A program made the position numbers and the translations under genes. A DNA stretch of 64,000 nucleotides from an uncultured Bacilli bacterium. GTDB taxonomy: Bacteria; Bacillota_I; Bacilli_A; RF39; UBA660. The notes under the pieces are model-generated. The model was not told the origin of the DNA. It ran no database searches and worked only from the letters and a program-made list of their open reading frames with translations. Shown here piece after piece: positions 17,304 through 25,949 of this stretch. How positions within the stretch are numbered: position 1 is the first letter of the stretch; every line of letters begins with the position of its first letter. Location: the NCBI GenBank assembly GCA_934168205.1, contig CAKPMX010000001.1:248001-312000 (forward strand). The letters run 5' to 3'.

Positions 17304-17970
17304 CATCATCAAACCAGTCCCAATCCATAATATCCATATCAACATCACTAGAAGCTTCTTCTTTAGTCTTAGCCCTTTTCTTTTTATTATCAGAAACATC
17401 TTTAGCAGTCTTTATACCAAGCTTAGACCATTCATATAAAATCTTATCAATATATCTCAAATTAGAAACGCCATTATAAGTAGCCTCTTTAATAGCTTCT
17501 TGAATAAGTTCCTCACTAATATCATTATCTAACCAAGCTCTAATAATTTCATATTCCATCGGACTAAGTGTTCTACCAAATTCCTTTTCTATAACTTCAT
17601 AAATATTAGAACTATCAGTAGAAGAAACATTATTAATTTCATCCATAGTAATAAGAGATAACTTACTATAAAAGTCATCCATCAAAACCATTTCTTCCAT
17701 AAGACCCTTATCATTTTTCATAACCTCTACTCTAATAAAATGTTTATCAGAAAGAGTACCTATATAATTCATAACATCTTTAATATCTAAATTTAAATCA
17801 TCAGCAAACTTACTAGGATCAAATATAAACTTATTACCTAAATTATATAAATACATTAAAAATAGAAATTCACCTATTTCTAATTTCAATTCTTTATAAT
17901 GCTGTAACATAAAAAGAGGAATAACAATATGTCCCTGCTTAAAAATATCTATCAATTTAGCACTTTTCAA
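17296..17970 (-). CDS. dnaD: DNA replication protein DnaD
   Basis: A 224-residue primosome protein that helps load the replicative helicase. The N-terminal winged-helix region (about 1-110) contains GHIVIPLFMLQHYKELKL and GEFLFLMYLY. The C-terminal DnaD/DnaB-like domain holds FGRTLSPMEYEIIRAWL and the YxxxIL-type segment YIDKILYEWSKLGI. The tail is acidic (DWDWFDDDE). Start is TTG, 7 nt after GAGGTG; no ATG is available at that position. It overlaps nth at its 3' end. Confidence 0.9.
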   Translation of the reverse strand: MKSAKLIDIFKQGHIVIPLFMLQHYKELKLEIGEFLFLMYLYNLGNKFIFDPSKFADDLNLDIKDVMNYIGTLSDKHFIRVEVMKNDKGLMEEMVLMDDFYSKLSLITMDEINNVSSTDSSNIYEVIEKEFGRTLSPMEYEIIRAWLDNDISEELIQEAIKEATYNGVSNLRYIDKILYEWSKLGIKTAKDVSDNKKKRAKTKEEASSDVDMDIMDWDWFDDDE

Positions 17971-18004
17971 TATATATCACCTCTTTTAAGTATATATAAT
18001 AACA

Positions 18005-19099
18005 TTAATTAGTATATTTACCAACAATATATTTTAATATATCTTCTTCTTCATTCTTAACTCTTCTATACAATACAGCATGAATTAAATCATCATATAA
18101 CTCTTTTAAATAACTACCCGGCTTCTTATTTAAAGCTTTAAGTATCTTTTCACAAGAAATATTTAAATCCTTCTTAGAATGAATAACTAAATTAGCATAA
18201 GACTCTGTAATTCTTTTTTTATCAAGTCCTTTTATGCCACCAGCAACACTATTAACATAAAGACCATATTTATATAAAGCCATAGGATCTAAATTATTTA
18301 ATTTTAAAGCTTCATTAACATTACCAATAAGTTCTCTTTCATTACTAGTAAAAGGATATTTATCAACAACATTTAAAATACTCCATACTGCTATTAAATC
18401 ATCAGTGTTTTTAACATCTTTTAACTTAGGAAGTTCTAATTCTACATCAAGTCCAAGGTCTAATAAAAGCTTAATTCCTTTCATACTATTACTACAAGTA
18501 AATATCTTATCTAACTCTTCCTTTTTTCTATAATAAGACAAATTCTTAAGTAAATATTTATATGAATAAATTGCTTCAACTACATCATCATCTAAATCAA
18601 AGTCTAATATAGTAGCAAATCTTACAGCTCTTAAAATTCTCAGACAATCTTCCTCAAACTTATGATTAGCGTCCCCTATAGTTCTAATAACTTTTTTCTC
18701 TATATCATCTTTACCAGATAATAAATCAATTATTTCACCAGACTCGTCCATACAAATAGCGTTAATAGTAAAGTCTCTTCTTAATAAATCATCTTTTAAA
18801 TTATCTATATATTTAACCTCTGCTGGTCTTCTATTATTAATATAACTAATATCTTTTCTATATGTTGTTATTTCAAAGCGAATACCCTTACTTATGACAG
18901 TAACAGAACCATAATCTTCAGCAGGCAAACAACTATCTTCAAATATTTCTTTTATTTTTTTAGGTGTTGCATTAGTAGCTATATCGATATCATGTGATTC
19001 AATACCCAATAAATAATCTCTAACAAAACCACCTACTATATAAGACTCATAGCCATGTGAGTTTATTTCTTTAATAAATTTTAACGCAGCTTCTTGCAT
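18005..19099 (-). CDS. cca: CCA tRNA nucleotidyltransferase
   Basis: A 364-residue class II nucleotidyltransferase that adds or repairs the 3'-CCA end of tRNA. The N-terminal GGFVRDYLLG and SHDIDIATNA motifs (catalytic Asp pair) and RRDFTINAI are clear, followed by RILRAVRFA of the nucleotide-recognition region and an all-helical C-terminal body. At this length it lacks the HD domain found in longer bacterial enzymes. GGTGA precedes the ATG. An ordinary housekeeping gene; whether it makes the whole CCA or only the terminal A cannot be told from sequence alone. Confidence 0.92.
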   Translation of the reverse strand: MQEAALKFIKEINSHGYESYIVGGFVRDYLLGIESHDIDIATNATPKKIKEIFEDSCLPAEDYGSVTVISKGIRFEITTYRKDISYINNRRPAEVKYIDNLKDDLLRRDFTINAICMDESGEIIDLLSGKDDIEKKVIRTIGDANHKFEEDCLRILRAVRFATILDFDLDDDVVEAIYSYKYLLKNLSYYRKKEELDKIFTCSNSMKGIKLLLDLGLDVELELPKLKDVKNTDDLIAVWSILNVVDKYPFTSNERELIGNVNEALKLNNLDPMALYKYGLYVNSVAGGIKGLDKKRITESYANLVIHSKKDLNISCEKILKALNKKPGSYLKELYDDLIHAVLYRRVKNEEEDILKYIVGKYTN

Positions 19100-19191
19100 A
19101 TTATCACCATCTCATAAATATTATATCAAATAACTTTTTATCTAACAATAAAACATTCCGACAAAAACAAAAGGTAAGTATCAAAAACCCT

Positions 19192-19228
19192 AAAAAAAAG
19201 AACCATATATGATAAACAATATGGTTCT
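19192..19228 (-). terminator. Terminator of hup
   Basis: A strong stem (AGAACCATAT with ATATGGTTCT) is followed on the minus strand by eight Ts, just past the hup stop. Confidence 0.85.
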
Positions 19229-19240
19229 AAACTACTATAA

Positions 19241-19513
19241 TTAGTTTACTGCGTCTTTTAATGCAGTTCCAGCTTTGAAAGTAACAGCTTTTCTAGCAGC
19301 AATTTTAACTGTTTCACCAGTTCTAGGATTACGTCCTTCACGAGCAGCTCTTTCAGATACAGCGAAAGTACCAAATCCAACTAATGGAACCTTATCTCCT
19401 TTTACTAATGCTTCTGTAATTGTAGCAAAAGTAGCATCAATTGCTCTAGTAGCATCTGCTTTAGTTAATCCTGTAGCAGTAGCAACAGCTTCTACTAATT
19501 CAACTTTTTTCAT
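19241..19513 (-). CDS. hup: DNA-binding protein HU
   Basis: A 90-residue histone-like DNA-bending protein forming dimers on the nucleoid. The HU/IHF signature is complete: GFGTFAVSERAAREGRNPRTGE in the DNA-binding arm, then KAVTFKAGTALKDAVN. Start ATG at 19513 lies after GGGAGG; the longer frame adds six residues without a site. It is monocistronic, with its own promoter and terminator. Codon use is more GC-rich and regular than its neighbours, as expected for a highly expressed gene. Confidence 0.97.
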   Translation of the reverse strand: MKKVELVEAVATATGLTKADATRAIDATFATITEALVKGDKVPLVGFGTFAVSERAAREGRNPRTGETVKIAARKAVTFKAGTALKDAVN

Positions 19514-19539
19514 AAAATTTATACCTCCCAATTGTTAAT

Positions 19540-19558
19540 TAAGCATAACTTATGCTTA
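19540..19558. promoter_or_regulatory. Perfect 9-bp-arm palindrome at the hup start point
   Basis: TAAGCATAACTTATGCTTA is a perfect inverted repeat around one central base. It begins one base downstream of the -10 element, where an operator would overlap the transcription start, or where an RNA hairpin would form at the 5' end of the mRNA. Confidence 0.45.
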
Positions 19559-19559
19559 C

Positions 19560-19588
19560 ATATAAAACTTATCATGTTTTAATGTAAA
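19560..19588 (-). promoter_or_regulatory. SigA-type promoter of hup
   Basis: On the minus strand TTTACA (19583-19588), a 17-bp spacer and TTATAT (19560-19565) precede the palindrome and the GGGAGG site. Confidence 0.65.
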
Positions 19589-19620
19589 AAGCAAGAAATA
19601 TCAAAGAAATTTACAAAGTT

Positions 19621-19953
19621 TTACTTCATCTTTTCGTTAATAGAAGCAAGTATCGCAATAATATGTCCTATCGCAAAGAAGAATAAACAAAATAGAAAAC
19701 TTACAAACCAGAATAATATCATCAAGAAAAAGTTAAATTCTGTCGCAACACAAGTATCACTATATAAAGTCGCTGTAGAACTACAAGCAGGAAATAAGTT
19801 TCCAAGTATTATACCAAAAGCAAAACAAAGGATATATGTAATAATAGCGAACTTTTGATAACCATTAAATTGATATTTACCAACTTCCTTTTCAATAGTT
19901 TTCAATCTAGGAAGATCTTTTTTAGTATCATTAATCTCATCAAACATATTCAT
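19621..19953 (-). CDS. Small two-helix membrane protein, unknown function
   Basis: A 110-residue protein of no recognised family. After a charged N-terminal region (1-35) come two strongly hydrophobic segments (about 38-55 and 75-100), separated by a short loop with two cysteines that may face outside. AAGGAAG precedes the ATG. It follows another membrane-protein gene by 2 bp, so the two are likely co-transcribed and may act together. No catalytic motif is visible. Confidence 0.55.
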   Translation of the reverse strand: MNMFDEINDTKKDLPRLKTIEKEVGKYQFNGYQKFAIITYILCFAFGIILGNLFPACSSTATLYSDTCVATEFNFFLMILFWFVSFLFCLFFFAIGHIIAILASINEKMK

Positions 19954-19955
19954 AA

Positions 19956-20768
19956 CTATTTACTTCCTTTCTTTTCTGTTTTCTTAGTAGCCTTACTATT
20001 TTCTTTTTCTTTATCTTCTTTTTCAGCAGTAGTAACTTCATTTATTTTTTTAGTAGCTTGCTCAGTAACATCTTCTATCTTTTCACCTATATCAGATGCA
20101 ATATCACTAACCTTTTCTTTATACTTATCAAAGTTACCAGTATTTTTATTATTTACCTTTTTAAAATCTAAATAAGTACCATATAAATAGATATATCTAG
20201 CAAACAATATAATATATATACAGTCAAATGTTGCTAAAACAGTACCATTAAATGTAGCTGTTGAAATAAGATTAACTGTAAATAATATAACTTCTATTAT
20301 TACTAATGCATAAAAGAACCATTCATTAGTAAGCTCATTAAATGGTGACTTACTTAAGTTAAATTCCTTCCAAAGTCTAGTTCCTCTCATAAATATATGA
20401 AAGAAATAAACAAGCAATAAAGTATGAATAGTTAAAGATAACAATGTAGCTAAACTAAAACTTTGAAAAACTGTTAAAATAGATGTAATAAATGTAATAA
20501 AGAATACAATTATCATAAATATATTAGAATAATCAAAGTATTTTTTACCAAGTTTAGTCTTCAATGAAACAAAATAAACTAAAGCTATCATATAAGTAAT
20601 ATTATGATTAAGTATATCTTGAAACATTCTAATAGGATCTATATTACTATTAATTGAAAAAGATTGACTACTTAATATAATAACTGAAATAATAAAAATG
20701 ATTAGCCAAGTAATAATTGTTGGATTATCATACCATTCTATGTTATTCTTTTTCTCTTCTAAATTCAT
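19956..20768 (-). CDS. Multi-span membrane protein with charged tail, unknown function
   Basis: A 270-residue protein. Six or so hydrophobic segments span about residues 20-185, followed by a Lys/Glu/Thr-rich tail (about 205-270) that is likely disordered or coiled-coil and cytoplasmic. No family recognised. The ATG at 20768 follows AAGGTGA; a longer frame lacks a site. It is divergent from der and lies directly upstream of the small membrane protein gene. Confidence 0.55.
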   Translation of the reverse strand: MNLEEKKNNIEWYDNPTIITWLIIFIISVIILSSQSFSINSNIDPIRMFQDILNHNITYMIALVYFVSLKTKLGKKYFDYSNIFMIIVFFITFITSILTVFQSFSLATLLSLTIHTLLLVYFFHIFMRGTRLWKEFNLSKSPFNELTNEWFFYALVIIEVILFTVNLISTATFNGTVLATFDCIYIILFARYIYLYGTYLDFKKVNNKNTGNFDKYKEKVSDIASDIGEKIEDVTEQATKKINEVTTAEKEDKEKENSKATKKTEKKGSK

Positions 20769-20835
20769 CAAATCACCTTCCCATAATAAGTATATCACAA
20801 AACAAAACAGTTACTATAAATAAAGCGAATTTTCT

Positions 20836-20863
20836 TTGAAAGTTTACAAATATATGCTATAAT
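20836..20863 (+). promoter_or_regulatory. SigA-type promoter of der
   Basis: TTGAAA (20836-20841), a 16-bp spacer and TATAAT (20858-20863) preceded by TGC, an extended -10, lie upstream of der. Confidence 0.7.
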
Positions 20864-20888
20864 TAAGGCTGAATTAGGGAGGGATACT

Positions 20889-22196
20889 ATGTCATTGCCT
20901 ACAGTAGCTTTAGTTGGAAGACCAAATGTTGGTAAATCAACTTTATTTAATAAAATTGTTGGTAAGAAGATTTCTATAATAGAAGATACTCCTGGAGTAA
21001 CAAGGGATCGTATTTATCAAGAAGCAATATACAATCAAAAGAAATTCTACTTAGTAGATACCGGTGGAATAGATACTAGCAATGAAAAATTTAATGATGA
21101 GATCAAAATGCAAGCTGAAATAGCTATCAAAGAAGCTAATATTGTTATTTTTATGGTAGATGGTAAAGAAGGATTAACTAGTAATGATTTAATTATCAAA
21201 GAGATATTGAGAAAAAGTCAAAAAAAAGTAATTGTCGCTATAAACAAAATGGATGTTAAAGAAGCTGAAAATAATATCTATGACTTTTATGAATTAGGAT
21301 TTGATACTTATATACCAATTAGTAGTATTCATAACATTGGCTATATAGAATTAATGGATACAGTTACAAATGACTTTAAAGAAAAAGAAGAGCAAGAAGA
21401 TAACAGATTACGTTTTTCAATTATCGGTAGACCAAATGTTGGTAAAAGTAGTCTTATGAATGCACTTTTAAATGAAGAAAGAGTTGTAGTATCTGATATA
21501 GCAGGAACAACAAGAGACTCAATAGATTCTGTTTTAAAATATCATAATAAAGAATATATCTTAGTAGATACAGCTGGTATGAGAAAAAAAGGTAAAGTAT
21601 TTGAAAGCATTGAAAAATACAGTCTTTTTAGATCTTTAAAATCAATTGATAATAGTGATATATGTTTAGTAGTAATAAATGCTGAAGAAGGTATAACAGA
21701 ACACGATAAACATATTGCTGGATACGCTATAGAAAAAGGTAAAGGCTTAATATTTGTTGTTAATAAATGGGACACTGTAAAAGATACAACAATACAAGAG
21801 TTTGAAAAATTAATGCGTGCTGAATTCCAATTCGCAACATATGCACCTATCGTTTACTTATCAGCATTAACTAAAAAAAGAATTCATACACTAATGCCAG
21901 AAGTAATAAAAGTTGCTGAAAACATCAAAAAAGAAATTAAAACCAGTCTTATAAATGAAGTTATTTTAGACGCGTATCAATTAAATATACCACCATCATA
22001 TAAAGGAAAACGTTTAAAAATATATTTCACATCTCAAACTGGAACTAAGCCACCAAAGTTTACTTTTAGAGTAAACAGTAAAGGTTTAGTACACTTCTCA
22101 TATGAAAGATACTTAGAAAACAAAATTAGAGAAAACTTTGACTTTACTGGAACACCAATTGTCTTACAATTTAAAAATAGAAACGATGAAAATTAG
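20889..22196 (+). CDS. der: Ribosome biogenesis GTPase Der (EngA)
   Basis: A 435-residue protein with two tandem GTPase domains and a C-terminal KH-like domain, needed for 50S subunit maturation. P-loops GRPNVGKS occur at 10-17 and 180-187; G3 motifs are DTGG and DTAG; G4 motifs are NKMD and NKWD. The length is standard. GGGAGGG precedes the ATG. The downstream 105-residue gene is 9 bp away and likely co-transcribed. Confidence 0.96.
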   Translation: MSLPTVALVGRPNVGKSTLFNKIVGKKISIIEDTPGVTRDRIYQEAIYNQKKFYLVDTGGIDTSNEKFNDEIKMQAEIAIKEANIVIFMVDGKEGLTSNDLIIKEILRKSQKKVIVAINKMDVKEAENNIYDFYELGFDTYIPISSIHNIGYIELMDTVTNDFKEKEEQEDNRLRFSIIGRPNVGKSSLMNALLNEERVVVSDIAGTTRDSIDSVLKYHNKEYILVDTAGMRKKGKVFESIEKYSLFRSLKSIDNSDICLVVINAEEGITEHDKHIAGYAIEKGKGLIFVVNKWDTVKDTTIQEFEKLMRAEFQFATYAPIVYLSALTKKRIHTLMPEVIKVAENIKKEIKTSLINEVILDAYQLNIPPSYKGKRLKIYFTSQTGTKPPKFTFRVNSKGLVHFSYERYLENKIRENFDFTGTPIVLQFKNRNDEN

Positions 22197-22205
22197 AGGT
22201 AAATT

Positions 22206-22523
22206 ATGATAATAGGAAATAATTTTAATCCAGATCCAAGAAAAAACTTTGAAAACTCAAATTTCAATAGAAATCAAAAACAACAAGGAGTAACACCAGA
22301 AAAAAAGCCATTTCAACAACCTAACATAAATAATAATTTTTCTAATAACATGTTAACTAAAGAGATTTCAGAATTTAAATACACAAACATTGAAAATAAT
22401 AATGAAGTATATGATAAATCTTTAGCTATTTTACATAGCAGATTAAAAAATAACGCTATAACATTAGAAGAATTTAATAAACAATGTCAGGCTCTAGCAA
22501 ATAAAAGAAATAAAAGACAATAA
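22206..22523 (+). CDS. Asn-rich small protein with SHOCT-like C-terminus
   Basis: A 105-residue protein. The first 60 residues are Asn/Gln/Lys-rich and probably disordered. The last 35 (Leu-rich, with ITLEEFNKQCQAL) resemble a short helical SHOCT-type oligomerisation motif. GAGG precedes the ATG, 9 bp after der. No function is known; the SHOCT comparison is a remembered pattern and not a firm assignment. Confidence 0.5.
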   Translation: MIIGNNFNPDPRKNFENSNFNRNQKQQGVTPEKKPFQQPNINNNFSNNMLTKEISEFKYTNIENNNEVYDKSLAILHSRLKNNAITLEEFNKQCQALANKRNKRQ

Positions 22524-22534
22524 GAACAAAATAT

Positions 22535-22568
22535 AAACCTCCACATATAATTATGTAGGAGGTTTTTT
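22535..22568 (+). terminator. Terminator-like hairpin containing the downstream Shine-Dalgarno
   Basis: AAACCTCC (22535-22542) pairs with GGAGGTTT (22558-22565), and ACATA pairs with TATGT inside, with one bulged A and a 4-nt loop, followed by a T6 run. It has the form of a rho-independent terminator for the der operon. The right arm is also the ribosome-binding site of the next gene. Confidence 0.75.
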
Positions 22569-22808
22569 ATGTTTGGAGATAGTTTTTTCAAAAGAGTTGA
22601 AAAAAAGACAAATATAAATAAAGAAACTATATTATCTTTAGCTGACAAATTACAAAGAAGTAATATGAAAGATGAAAATACTTTAAGAGAGGTTATAAAA
22701 GACATAAGTAATATGACCGGAAAAGAAGTTTCTAAAGAAAAAGAACAAAGAATAATTGATGCCATAAAAAAAGACAATATCCCGAAGGATATTGGCAATA
22801 TGTTTTAA
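22569..22808 (+). CDS. SpoVIF-like sporulation protein
   Basis: A 79-residue protein resembling stage VI sporulation protein F of Bacillus, which affects spore coat assembly. The shared pattern is FFKRVEKKT near the start, a central LADKLQ...DENTLREVIKDIS and VSKEKEQRIIDAI before the C-terminus. No membrane or signal segment is present. The start is fixed by TAGGAGG 6-7 nt upstream, but that site lies within a terminator stem. It precedes a surface-protein gene on the opposite strand, then spoIVA. Confidence 0.7.
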   Translation: MFGDSFFKRVEKKTNINKETILSLADKLQRSNMKDENTLREVIKDISNMTGKEVSKEKEQRIIDAIKKDNIPKDIGNMF

Positions 22809-22829
22809 AGAGAATAGTTCTCTTTTTTA
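22807..22829 (+). terminator. Terminator of the spoVIF-like gene
   Basis: An 8-bp stem (AAAGAGAA with TTCTCTTT) with a 3-nt loop, followed by Ts, overlaps the stop codon. It also abuts the 3' end of the convergent surface-protein gene. Confidence 0.7.
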
Positions 22830-23847
22830 TTTTACTTCTATTTTATCTCTATCAAAAACTATAGCAGTCGCAAAAGTTAAAACTAATATTAAAGCCCCAA
22901 GTACATAAGCAATTGATATACCAGTCTCAGGATTATCACTAGGTGTACTTTTAGCAGTAACAGCAGTAGCACTATAAACATCACTTAATTTATTACTACC
23001 AACAACACTTGCTTTATAAAAATATTTTTTACCCTTAACAACATCTTTATCATATAAATAATTAGAACCATCACAAGCAACTGTACCTATGAGCTTATAT
23101 TCACCGTCTTCACTTTCTGATTTATAAATATTACAGTTCTTAGCTTCCTCTGAATCATAAATATCAAAAATATCAGCAGCTATTGTAATATAATCGGCTG
23201 ATGTTGTACCAAAAGAAATACTAGGTGTAAATTTTTCTTTATCATTATCAACATAATTAGGGTTTTCAATACTACTAAAATCATTAATTACATTCTGTAA
23301 CTTTTCCTTTTCAAAGGAAAATTTAAAATACTTAACATATGTCCCAGTAGCTTCACCGGTATCATCAGAAAAAGTATAGTCACCACCCTCAAGAACAACA
23401 CCATATTTATCATAGTTAGTAGAATTAACTATGCCACTATCTTCATCAAACCAAGAAAGTATATTTCTAACTTGATCATCTGTACAGCCTAGACTTTTAT
23501 AAGCTCCAATCATAATCAACTCTATAACAAGCGAATCTGTTAAAGTATCAGAAATCTCATCCATCTTAGTAACACCCTTATCATTACTATACTCAAAATA
23601 TTCAGTTTCATATGGATAATAAAGACTTTCTTTATCACCATCAGTAACTACAAATTGCTTCTTAGCAGAATCATTTTTTAAAGGAGCATAGGTAGTATCA
23701 GAAATATCAAAAGCATATCTAAGAAACTCATTACTTTTTGCCACAACATCATCAAGATTGATTAATCCACCAGCCGCAAAAACATTAGTAATCATAAATT
23801 GACAAGCTAATATTCCAGCCATTAAAAAAATAAATAACTTTCTTCAT
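22827..23847 (-). pseudogene. Surface protein with sorting-type C-terminus; apparent +1 frameshift in signal peptide
   Basis: From the ATG at 23822 the frame is open for 331 codons. The best start, however, is the ATG at 23847, which has AGAGGTG 6 nt upstream and encodes MKKVIYF. The two are 25 bp apart, so out of frame, and are separated by a T7 run (23824-23830). Removing one T would join them into a classical signal peptide ending ...TNVFAAGG. The mature part has an unrecognised region (about 20-220) and a fibronectin-like region (about 225-295). It ends in NPETG, a hydrophobic helix and charged residues, like a sortase substrate. I cannot tell a sequencing error from a real on/off tract. 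Confidence 0.65.
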
Positions 23848-23967
23848 ATAAACACCTCTCTACTGTACCAAATATATCATAATATCTATTAAAAGTAAAA
23901 TTATAAATATAAAAAGTTCTTTTTTTACAAAAAACATCATAATCTTTACTGTATAAGGAGAATGTAT

Positions 23968-25443
23968 ATGGATAAACAAGAAATAATAAAAAATATTGCG
24001 AAAAGAACAAATGGAGATATCTACTTAGGTGTCGTTGGTGCCGTAAGAACTGGTAAATCAACTTTTATAAAGCGTATGGTAGAAACATTAATTGTTCCAA
24101 ATATTGAAGATGAATACGAAAGAAAAAGAGCCTTAGACGAAATTCCCCAAAGTGCTGCCGGTAAAACAATTATGACTACTGAGCCAAAGTTTGTTCCTAA
24201 TAATGCTGCCAATATTAAAATAGATGACTTTACATGTAATATTAGATTAATAGACTGTGTTGGATACATGATTGATAAAGCCCAAGGAGCAGCAGATGAA
24301 AATGGACCTAGAATGGTAAAAACTCCATGGTACACAGAAGAAATACCATTTGTAGAAGCCGCTGAAATAGGAACTGAAAAAGTTATAAAAGACCATTCTA
24401 CCATTGGTATCGTTGTAACAACAGATGGTTCTATCGGTGAATTTGAAAGAAATGACTACGTAGAAGCCGAATCAAGAGTAATAGAAGAATTAAAAAATAT
24501 AGGTAAACCATTCATAATAGTTCTAAATACAACTCATCCTACTCTTCCAGAAACAGAAAAATTAGCTGACAAGTTAAAAGAAGAATACAATGTTCCAGTA
24601 CTACCAATTAGTGTAGAAGCTATGAACGAAAAAGACATGTATAACATCTTAAAAGAAGCATTATATGAATTCCCAGTTCTAGAAGTAAAAGTAAATATGC
24701 CTGAATGGATTGCAATATTAAACCCTGAACATGAAGTTAAAAAAAGCTACATTGAATCAATAAAAGAAAGTGTTGTTGAAATAGATAAATTAAGAGATAT
24801 AGACAACATAATAAGTCATTTTCTAACTAATCCTATGATCGAAAAAAGTTATTTATCAGATGTTGATCCTTCAACTGGAATAATTACTGTAAATCTAACT
24901 GCCAATGCCGAACTTTATAATAAAACATTGACAGATATCATTAAAATAGATGTAAAAAACAAAGCCGACTTATTATCATTGTTCCAAGACTATAACATAG
25001 CAAAAAAAGAGTATGACCAAATAAAATATGCTTTGAAAATGGTCAAACAAACTGGTTACGGTGTCGCAACTCCATCTATTGAAGATATGAAATTAGATAA
25101 ACCAGAAATAATAAAACAAGGTCCAAGATATGGTGTTAAACTAAAAGCCGTTGCGCCATCAATTCATATGATAAGAGTCGATGTCGAGTCAACTTTTGAG
25201 CCAATAATAGGTAGTGAAGTTCAATGTAAAGAACTAATAGATTATCTAATGAAAGATCATGATAATAATCCAAATGAAATATGGAAAAGTGAAATCTTTG
25301 GTAGAAGTCTAGACTCAATAGTTCAAGAAGGTATTCAGTCAAAAATAAGTCTGATGCCAGATAACATACGCTTTAAACTTCAAACTACTTTAACAAAAGT
25401 TGTAAATAAAGGATCAAATAACATGATCGCAATAGTAATTTAA
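23968..25443 (+). CDS. spoIVA: Stage IV sporulation protein A
   Basis: A 491-residue spore morphogenetic ATPase that polymerises on the forespore and anchors coat assembly. It matches Bacillus SpoIVA along its whole length: GVVGAVRTGKST (Walker A, 21-32), PQSAAGKTIMTTEPKFVP, ENGPRMVKTPWY, HSTIGIVVTTDGSIG, ALKMVKQTGYG, LKAVAPSIHMI and a C-terminus ending in hydrophobic residues. The ATG at 23968 has GGAG 7 nt upstream; one two codons earlier overlaps that site. Expression would be by a mother-cell sigma factor in known species, but I could not find a convincing sigE-type promoter upstream. Confidence 0.97.
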   Translation: MDKQEIIKNIAKRTNGDIYLGVVGAVRTGKSTFIKRMVETLIVPNIEDEYERKRALDEIPQSAAGKTIMTTEPKFVPNNAANIKIDDFTCNIRLIDCVGYMIDKAQGAADENGPRMVKTPWYTEEIPFVEAAEIGTEKVIKDHSTIGIVVTTDGSIGEFERNDYVEAESRVIEELKNIGKPFIIVLNTTHPTLPETEKLADKLKEEYNVPVLPISVEAMNEKDMYNILKEALYEFPVLEVKVNMPEWIAILNPEHEVKKSYIESIKESVVEIDKLRDIDNIISHFLTNPMIEKSYLSDVDPSTGIITVNLTANAELYNKTLTDIIKIDVKNKADLLSLFQDYNIAKKEYDQIKYALKMVKQTGYGVATPSIEDMKLDKPEIIKQGPRYGVKLKAVAPSIHMIRVDVESTFEPIIGSEVQCKELIDYLMKDHDNNPNEIWKSEIFGRSLDSIVQEGIQSKISLMPDNIRFKLQTTLTKVVNKGSNNMIAIVI

Positions 25444-25468
25444 AGAATCTTATGAGATTCTTTTTTTA
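25443..25468 (+). terminator. Terminator of spoIVA
   Basis: The AAGAATCT / AGATTCTT stem with a short loop is followed by seven Ts. It may also serve the convergent gene ending at 25466. Confidence 0.8.
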
Positions 25469-25903
25469 TACCAAAATACTCCCATTTAACATTTTAGATA
25501 CTTCATCACCATAAATAAACTTTCCAAATTCAATAACTCTATCAACTAAAACATCACTTGCTAAACAATAATATTTATTATTAAAATATCTAACATTATC
25601 AACATTATCTAGAACAAAATAGTCATCTGTTTCAAAATAAAAAGTATCATCATAAAAAATTAATATTCTTAAGTCTAATGAATTAGAATATTCTATATCA
25701 TCTATTTTATATATATCTATAAACAGTCCAATATCCTCTCCCACATGAACTTTAACTTTATAAAACCCTTTCATATTAAGTTTACTCTTATACTTTATAA
25801 TTAAATCTTTAACTTGTTTAATCAAGTCATCTTTTTCCAAACTATAAACATTATATATATTAAGGAAAATAAAAATATTATTAGAATTCATTTCAATATG
25901 CAA
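25466..25903 (-). CDS. Hypothetical protein, engB operon
   Basis: A 145-residue acidic protein of no recognised family. It has alternating hydrophobic and charged segments with several Phe/Tyr/Asp-rich stretches and no clear membrane helix. The TTG at 25903 has AGGTGA 5 nt upstream, the arrangement used by other TTG starts here; a GTG three codons earlier lies on that site. It follows engB by 46 bp and ends against the spoIVA terminator, so it is likely the last gene of the ackA-like/nrnA/engB run. Confidence 0.5.
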   Translation of the reverse strand: MHIEMNSNNIFIFLNIYNVYSLEKDDLIKQVKDLIIKYKSKLNMKGFYKVKVHVGEDIGLFIDIYKIDDIEYSNSLDLRILIFYDDTFYFETDDYFVLDNVDNVRYFNNKYYCLASDVLVDRVIEFGKFIYGDEVSKMLNGSILV

Positions 25904-25949
25904 AGATATCACCTAGTAATAATATATGAAAAAGACTCAGTAAGTTTAC

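Noticed and set aside
23848..23967. Sigma E promoter of spoIVA
   Set aside because: Several CATAAT-like strings occur, but none has a -35-like partner at the right distance.
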